A stretch of DNA of 18,314 nucleotides, from positions 1 to 18,314 of the forward strand of contig DBQB01000047.1 in the NCBI GenBank assembly GCA_002305685.1, written 5' to 3'. The notes below the pieces were generated by a model that saw only the letters and a program-made list of their open reading frames with translations, was not told the DNA's origin and made no database searches. Position numbers and translations under genes: made by a program. The DNA comes from Ruminococcaceae bacterium UBA1405 (GTDB lineage Bacteria > Bacillota > Clostridia > Oscillospirales > Ruminococcaceae). This document shows, piece by piece, positions 13,972 to 18,314 of this stretch (the first letter of the stretch is position 1; each line of letters starts with the position of its first letter).

Positions 13972-15198
13972 TCAGATGAAGATGATAGGAGCAATGACAC
14001 CGGCAAGCGCCACGGAGGCAATGGTAACGGTGACAAAACCACCGACAATCATCTTAGGAAGCACGAAGTTGAGAGCCGCCGCTTTCTCTTCCTCGGTTCC
14101 CTCCATCCCTGCAACAGCCTCGTTGCTGAGGATTTCGGTGCCGGGGTAACCGATCATACAGGTACAAGCAATGGCGCAGGAGATCCAGGGAGAGTATCCC
14201 ACCAGTTTGCCGACAATGGAAGCAATGATGCAGATGAACACAGTGGAGATTGCCAGCATACCAAACAGAGGAAGAATCATCTCCAGCAGGCCCATGGGGG
14301 TAACATTGGCAAGAGAACCGGGGAGCATCAACATCAAACCGATCATGCAAAGACCGTAGGAATGAGATTTCTGCAGAGACTGTTTCTCCAGGAATCCGAT
14401 TCTGGTGAAGATCAGACCGAAAAGCAGATAAGCGATGTTGGGATTGAGGATATAGTTGGCAGGGCCGTCGCCGGGGATCCGGGTTGCCAGACCAACAAAG
14501 TTCGCCAGCATACCAACGATCGCCAGCTTAAACAGATACATATTGCTGGTATTGAGCGCCTTAGGGGTATCGGGGATAAAGCGCATGGAAGGAAGCTTCA
14601 GCTCCTTAGCGGGTTTGGGAGGATTGAGCAGCTGTCCGCTCTTGCGCAGACGCTCAATTTCTTTCTTCATGCCAGTGGTCGCCACGGGCATACCGAAGAA
14701 TTTCTGGAAGGCAAGCACCAGGATGGCGAAAGCGGCAAGCTCAGGACGTCCGGCATCGTTGGCGGCAGTCTGTACCAGGATGCCGGCGATGGTACCACCG
14801 GAGATAGGCGGAGCAGCCATCAGCGCGTACTCACGGCCGAACAGCCAAGTTCCGAAGGTGAAGGCCGCAATCAGAATACCACCCAGGCCCAACAGAGCGA
14901 TCAATGCGGTTTTCCATTCTTTGCAGATGGTTTCCAGATCAATCATGGTTCCCAGGTTGGTGATCAGCAAGGCAACGCCAAAATTGTTCATTGCTGCGGC
15001 AATGCCAGGTTTGGTGGTAATATCGGCGGGAAATACATCCAGCCAAAAGCCGATGAGGAACAGGAAGCTTGCAAACATCAGCGAGGAGATGTTGCCTTTG
15101 GTCAGGTGGGAGAAAAACTCTCCGATTACATACACCATCGCACAGATTGCAAAACAGGTCAGCGGGTTCCAAAAGGATTCCAGAGATGCGATACTCAT
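13972..15198 (-). CDS. Multi-pass membrane protein, probable transporter (GltS-like in character)
   Basis: A 408-residue hydrophobic protein with roughly 10-12 membrane segments and a polar central loop near residues 175-210 (KKEIERLRKSGQLLNPPKP) joining two halves, as in inverted-repeat carriers. Small-residue motifs such as APPISGGTIAGI (near 129-140) and GYPGTEIL (near 358-365) may be re-entrant substrate or ion sites. The style recalls sodium:glutamate (ESS/GltS) symporters, but I cannot assign the family firmly. GTAGGTG precedes the ATG at 15198. It sits between amidohydrolase genes on the same strand, so import of their substrate, or exchange of product, is the inferred job. It has a strong promoter about 200 nt upstream. 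Confidence 0.82.
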   Translation of the reverse strand: MSIASLESFWNPLTCFAICAMVYVIGEFFSHLTKGNISSLMFASFLFLIGFWLDVFPADITTKPGIAAAMNNFGVALLITNLGTMIDLETICKEWKTALIALLGLGGILIAAFTFGTWLFGREYALMAAPPISGGTIAGILVQTAANDAGRPELAAFAILVLAFQKFFGMPVATTGMKKEIERLRKSGQLLNPPKPAKELKLPSMRFIPDTPKALNTSNMYLFKLAIVGMLANFVGLATRIPGDGPANYILNPNIAYLLFGLIFTRIGFLEKQSLQKSHSYGLCMIGLMLMLPGSLANVTPMGLLEMILPLFGMLAISTVFICIIASIVGKLVGYSPWISCAIACTCMIGYPGTEILSNEAVAGMEGTEEEKAAALNFVLPKMIVGGFVTVTIASVALAGVIAPIIFI

Positions 15199-15357
15199 AC
15201 AGTTTCACCTACTTTGAATTTTTCCGGAAGGGACGATCTTTCACTTAGAGATTGGGCGATCCGATTCCTTTTCGTCACTGTCGGCCGATTACGAACGAGA
15301 CAGGCACGGATGAAAATCCACAGTGGGAAGATGTCTGTTTACCGGAGCGGAAAACAT

Positions 15358-15384
15358 GATAGCTGCCCATTCTGGCTTGCTATC
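15358..15384 (-). other. Hairpin at the start of the transporter leader
   Basis: GATAGC...GCTATC with an inner GCC/GGC pairing forms a stem within about 30 nt of the predicted transcript start. Weaker pairings (CACTGT with ACAGTG) follow. No known riboswitch was recognised and there is no T-run. Confidence 0.4.
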
Positions 15385-15396
15385 AATTTAGGACTT

Positions 15397-15425
15397 ATTA
15401 TGCTACTTTTTTCTCCGTTTGTCAA
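15397..15425 (-). promoter_or_regulatory. Promoter of the transporter (and probably tandem amidohydrolase) unit
   Basis: On the minus strand TTGACA (15420-15425), 17 bp, CATAAT (15397-15402). Start near 15390. Confidence 0.83.
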
Positions 15426-15739
15426 TATTTATTCAAAATTCTGTAAGATTTGACCTGATTTTTATTTCATTATTAGATAGAATGACCACAACGTTAAAGC
15501 GCTAAAACGAAACCATATTTTTGTTCAAAGCTTTCCCATGGTTTACAGCTTATGTCGTATCCACAAACTATATTGCTACACAACTTGAAATATAATCTAA
15601 ACATTTTAAATATATTGTTTTATATTCTTTTTTATTGGGTTTCGTCGCATTTTATAAACCTTTTTACCGGATTTCATATTCTTTTTTGATTTAAATAGGA
15701 AAATTGTTTTCCAGAAAAATATACTGAGCTTTTCTTTCC

Positions 15740-15792
15740 ATCCAGAAAAAACCCACTTTTTTCTGGATCACGCTCCAGGAAAAAGTGGGTTT
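15740..15792 (-). terminator. Three-armed terminator/anti-terminator-like structure
   Basis: On the minus strand a 19-bp stem (15774-15792 with 15749-15767, one G-U pair, 6-nt loop) runs into T6, a strong terminator about 85 nt after the stop at 15878. The distal arm can alternatively pair with sequence further on: TCCAGAAAAAA and TTTTTTCTGGA flank CCCAC at 15740-15768 as a perfect 12-bp stem. The two folds exclude each other. Confidence 0.83.
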
Positions 15793-15877
15793 CATAAAAA
15801 TTGAATTTATCTCATTTTTTATTCTAAGACATCCAAACATACCAAGTTGTCTGCTGTCTTATATGCAAGCGGTATTC

Positions 15878-17011
15878 TCACAGCACCCGCTGACCGTCGA
15901 TGAGCACACAGCAGGGGGAGGTATAGTAGTCCAGCGGCTCTCCATCCCAGATTACGATGTCCGCATCCTTGCCTACCTCGATGCTTCCCACGCGCTCCTC
16001 CAGTCCGCACAGCTTCGCCGCCTCGATGGTCACCGCTTCCAGCGCCTTCTTCCGGCTCAGCCCCTTCTTGTGCATCATTGCCAGCTGCACCATCGCAAAC
16101 TCTGCGTTCATCTCCGGATGCCCTGTCGATACTGCAAACTCGATTCCGGCTTCCTCCAGCTTCGCTCCGATGATGCTGTCACGCTTTCTCACCTCATGGG
16201 TTCCCTTGCTTCCGTAGCTGGGACCCGCCACAATCTTCACCCCGTGGGCTTTCAGCTCCTCGGTAATCAGATACGCTTCGCTCGCCTTATCTACCGTGTA
16301 GTTTAGCCCAAACTCTTCCGCGATCCGCACCGCCGTCATGATGTCGTATGCCTGCTGCGCGTTAAACTTCACCAGCATCCCGTCAAACACCCGCATCAGC
16401 GACTGGCTCTTCATATCAAACTTCGGCGTCTTCCCCGCCTTCACCAGCCGATGATACTCCTGCGCCTTGAGCAGTGCTTCCCGTATCTGTGCCGACTCCG
16501 CCATCCGGGTTTTGACGCTCTTGCTTCCATAAGCTGCCTTCGGTCCGCCTCCCAGCACAAACTGGAACGCCGCTTCCTCCTTGAGCACCATATCCGACAC
16601 CGTCTTGCCCTTCATCTTCACCGCCGCACAGCTGCCACCGATCAGATTGTTGTTTCCAGGCCCGGTCACCGCTGTGGTTATGCCTCCCCGGATTGCCATC
16701 TCAAACCCTTCGTCCTCCGGGTTGATGGCGTCCAGCGCTCTCAGCTGCGGCAGGATCGGGCCTCCGATCTCATCCCCGTCGTTGCCCTCAAACCGGTAGA
16801 TCTGCTCCACCACCCCCAGCTGACAATGGGGCTCCACCAAGCCCGGGGTTACATACTGCCCCTTGGCGTCGATGATCTCTGCGCCGGGATAATCCTTCTC
16901 CTGAGCGTCATCTACAATCGCAGTGATCTTGCCGTTTTCGATCACCAGGTCCTTCTTTTCCTCGTAAATCCCCGCCATACTGATCAGATTACAGTCCTTG
17001 ATAATCAACAT
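15878..17011 (-). CDS. Amidohydrolase-fold protein lacking most metal ligands (probable pseudoenzyme)
   Basis: A 377-residue paralogue of the gene just upstream, sharing its N-terminus (CNLI-MAGIYEEK), TGPG (116-119), SLMRVFDGMLVK (204-215) and the C-terminal VGS-E-GKDAD-VIW. Every aligned catalytic motif is altered: HAH becomes His62-Cys-Gln64, HCH becomes Asn217-Ala-Gln219, the LDH His becomes Lys242, and the MTD Asp becomes Gly297. The frame is intact and well conserved elsewhere, with AAGGAGG before the ATG, so it is not a decayed gene. It overlaps the active paralogue by 23 nt, pointing to coupled translation and perhaps a mixed oligomer in which it is structural or regulatory. A different, metal-free activity cannot be excluded. 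Confidence 0.9.
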   Translation of the reverse strand: MLIIKDCNLISMAGIYEEKKDLVIENGKITAIVDDAQEKDYPGAEIIDAKGQYVTPGLVEPHCQLGVVEQIYRFEGNDGDEIGGPILPQLRALDAINPEDEGFEMAIRGGITTAVTGPGNNNLIGGSCAAVKMKGKTVSDMVLKEEAAFQFVLGGGPKAAYGSKSVKTRMAESAQIREALLKAQEYHRLVKAGKTPKFDMKSQSLMRVFDGMLVKFNAQQAYDIMTAVRIAEEFGLNYTVDKASEAYLITEELKAHGVKIVAGPSYGSKGTHEVRKRDSIIGAKLEEAGIEFAVSTGHPEMNAEFAMVQLAMMHKKGLSRKKALEAVTIEAAKLCGLEERVGSIEVGKDADIVIWDGEPLDYYTSPCCVLIDGQRVL

Positions 17012-18194
17012 CGATCTCTCCCTCCTTCTTCTCGTATCTCACCTTGCCGTCCACAATCACAATCCCGGCCTCGCTCATGGTATCCAGCGGATCTACATTC
17101 CAAATCACCAGGTCTGCGTCTTTACCGGGTTCCAGGCTTCCCACACGGTCCCCGATATCGGTATTGTTGGCCGCATTGATGGTCACCGCCCGCAGCGCCA
17201 TCTTCCGGCTCATGCCAAATTTATGCAGAAGTGCCAGCTGGGTCAGCAGCCCTTCCATGGGAATGACAGGGTTATCGGTCATCACGGAAAATTCGATGCC
17301 GGCCTGTTCCAAAATACCCGCTGCCTTCATCGATTTGTGTTTGAGCTCAAATTTGCTCTTGCCGCCAAAAATCGGTCCGATGATCACCTTGCAGTGATGT
17401 TCCTTGAGTTTATCGGCGATGAGGTACCCTTCCGTGCAGTGATCCAGGGTATACCGCAGACCAAATTCCTCAGAAATACGGATGGCGGTCATAATATCAT
17501 CCGCCTGATGGCAATGGATCTTCACCAACATCCCGTCGAACACCCGCATCAGCGAGTGCATCCCCAGGTCATAGGCAAACGCCTCCGCCTCTTCCCCGGC
17601 ATCCAATTTTGCCTTATGTGCCAGCCATTTTTCGCGATATTCTTTGGCTTTCATCAGCTGCTCACGGAACAACGCGGCGCTCATCATACGGGTGGAAGGG
17701 GCCATACCCCGGTTTTTGCCGTAGGCAAACTTGGGGTTTTCTCCCAGCGCCGTTTTCATGGCAATCTCAGGGCAGATCACCCCTTCGTCCAAGGTGCGCC
17801 CGTAGGTCTTGATGGCCGAAAAGGTACCGCCGATGACGTTGGCAGAACCAGGACCGGTCACTACCGTGGTAACACCATTTTTGAGCGCCACCGCAAAGGC
17901 TGGGTCAGCCGGGTCCAGCGCGTCAAACCCCCGAAGGCCTGGGGTAGTGGGATTGGTATACTCGTTGCCGTCCATCCCACCGGCCACCGCCGTGGGAGAA
18001 AGGCCAATATGAGCATGGGAATCCACAATGCCGGGGGTCACCAACCGTCCGGCAGCGTCAATCACTTCCCATCCTTCCTCCGCGGGGATTTCCTGAGCCA
18101 CCCGAAGAATTTTGGTACCGTCAATGAGCAGATCCCGTTTCTCCTCATAGATTCCGGCCATATCGATGAGATTACAGTTTTTCACCAATAACAC
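16989..18194 (-). CDS. Metal-dependent amidohydrolase (active-type partner)
   Basis: A 401-residue amidohydrolase-superfamily protein with an intact set of ligands: His60/His62 (DSHAHI), His227 and His229 (KIHCHQ), His252 (LDHCTEGY) and Asp307 (MTDNP). The HCH and LDH motifs and the small N-terminal beta-domain recall imidazolonepropionase-related enzymes, which hydrolyse cyclic or linear amide bonds; the substrate is unknown. The start is GTG at 18194, with GGAG 10 nt upstream; no in-frame ATG lies nearby. Its end overlaps the start of the ligand-deficient paralogue by 23 nt. It follows a further gene cut by the window edge, about 97 nt away, with no terminator between, so the promoter probably lies outside the window. 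Confidence 0.92.
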   Translation of the reverse strand: MLLVKNCNLIDMAGIYEEKRDLLIDGTKILRVAQEIPAEEGWEVIDAAGRLVTPGIVDSHAHIGLSPTAVAGGMDGNEYTNPTTPGLRGFDALDPADPAFAVALKNGVTTVVTGPGSANVIGGTFSAIKTYGRTLDEGVICPEIAMKTALGENPKFAYGKNRGMAPSTRMMSAALFREQLMKAKEYREKWLAHKAKLDAGEEAEAFAYDLGMHSLMRVFDGMLVKIHCHQADDIMTAIRISEEFGLRYTLDHCTEGYLIADKLKEHHCKVIIGPIFGGKSKFELKHKSMKAAGILEQAGIEFSVMTDNPVIPMEGLLTQLALLHKFGMSRKMALRAVTINAANNTDIGDRVGSLEPGKDADLVIWNVDPLDTMSEAGIVIVDGKVRYEKKEGEIDVDYQGL

Positions 18195-18238
18195 AGCGTT
18201 TCATCTCCTATTCTTCTTTTCCATCGTATACAGGCGAG

Positions 18239-18267
18239 AAGGTAGAGAAACACACCCTCTCCACCTT
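18239..18267 (-). other. Imperfect hairpin between the edge gene and the 401-aa amidohydrolase gene
   Basis: AAGGT-A-GAGA pairs with TCTC-C-ACCTT around a 9-nt loop. No T-run follows on the minus strand, so it is more likely an mRNA processing or stability element than a terminator. Confidence 0.35.
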
Positions 18268-18291
18268 TCGTCTATCCGTCTATCTCCTGCC

Positions 18292-18314
18292 TCACAGCAC
18301 CCGCTGACCGTCGA
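18292..18314 (-). CDS. 3' end of a further amidohydrolase-like gene (cut by window edge)
   Basis: The last 24 bases of the window are identical to 15877-15900, the 3' end of the ligand-deficient amidohydrolase gene, and read DGQRVL then stop on the minus strand. It is therefore very probably a third member of this subfamily, upstream in the same unit. Whether it keeps its metal site cannot be seen. Confidence 0.6.

Larger units (their letters stand above)
15199..15877. other. AT-rich intergenic region between the two amidohydrolase units
   Basis: I see no gene here. In minus-strand order it holds the three-armed terminator (15740-15792), AT-rich DNA with the perfect inverted repeat GGAAAA-TTG-TTTTCC (15698-15712) and two copies of ATATTCTTTTTT 54 bp apart (15622 and 15676), the transporter promoter (15397-15425) and a leader of about 190 nt. 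Its base composition is far below that of the neighbouring genes. Confidence 0.65.

Noticed and set aside
15199..15390. Known riboswitch in the transporter leader
   Set aside because: Hairpins are present, but no conserved core of a riboswitch class I can recognise.
13900..15453. 517-codon plus-strand ORF opposite the transporter
   Set aside because: It reads through a terminator hairpin and the transporter promoter and has a low-complexity His/Gln/Gly-rich composition.
15878..17011. Pseudogene call for the ligand-deficient amidohydrolase
   Set aside because: The frame is full length with a good RBS and conserved scaffold motifs and no frameshift, so a maintained non-catalytic protein is more likely than a decaying gene.

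Overview
The window reads as a chromosomal segment of a spore-forming Clostridia-type Bacillota, probably near Oscillospiraceae/Ruminococcaceae. The reasons are strong AGGAGG-type ribosome binding sites, consensus sigma-A promoters, a SpoVB-family flippase, LexA boxes of the Bacillus type (GAAC-N4-GTTC) and moderately high GC in the coding parts. No rRNA, tRNA, CRISPR array, transposase or phage gene was seen.

Left part (1-6730). A small unknown gene (120-434, minus) lies behind a near-consensus promoter flanked by two LexA-type SOS operators. Next come a GNAT acetyltransferase and sfsA (both minus), ybaK (plus, tRNA-editing deacylase), a SpoVB-like membrane flippase (minus, convergent with ybaK), an AAA+ ATPase of the DUF815 type, and directly after it a lipoprotein of the BtuF/FepB substrate-binding family that has no permease or ATPase genes beside it.

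Middle part (6731-11380). ilvB-ilvN-ilvC form a compact branched-chain amino acid operon. It has a near-perfect promoter, a short leader able to form alternative hairpins, and a bidirectional terminator. Facing it is a Ser/Glu-rich lipoprotein of unknown function with its own promoter.

Right part (11381-18314, all minus strand). This is an amidohydrolase island. In transcription order it holds a gene cut by the window edge, an apparently active amidohydrolase (401 aa), an overlapping paralogue (377 aa) that has lost nearly all metal ligands, an AT-rich spacer with a three-armed terminator and a strong promoter, a multi-pass transporter-like protein, and two tandem amidohydrolases of a second subfamily that are almost identical in their C-terminal halves. 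The likely theme is uptake and hydrolysis of a small amide, dipeptide or cyclic imide; the substrate cannot be read from sequence. The most unusual points are the active/inactive amidohydrolase pair, the gene-conversion-like mosaic of the tandem pair, and the doubly operated SOS promoter in front of an unknown gene.
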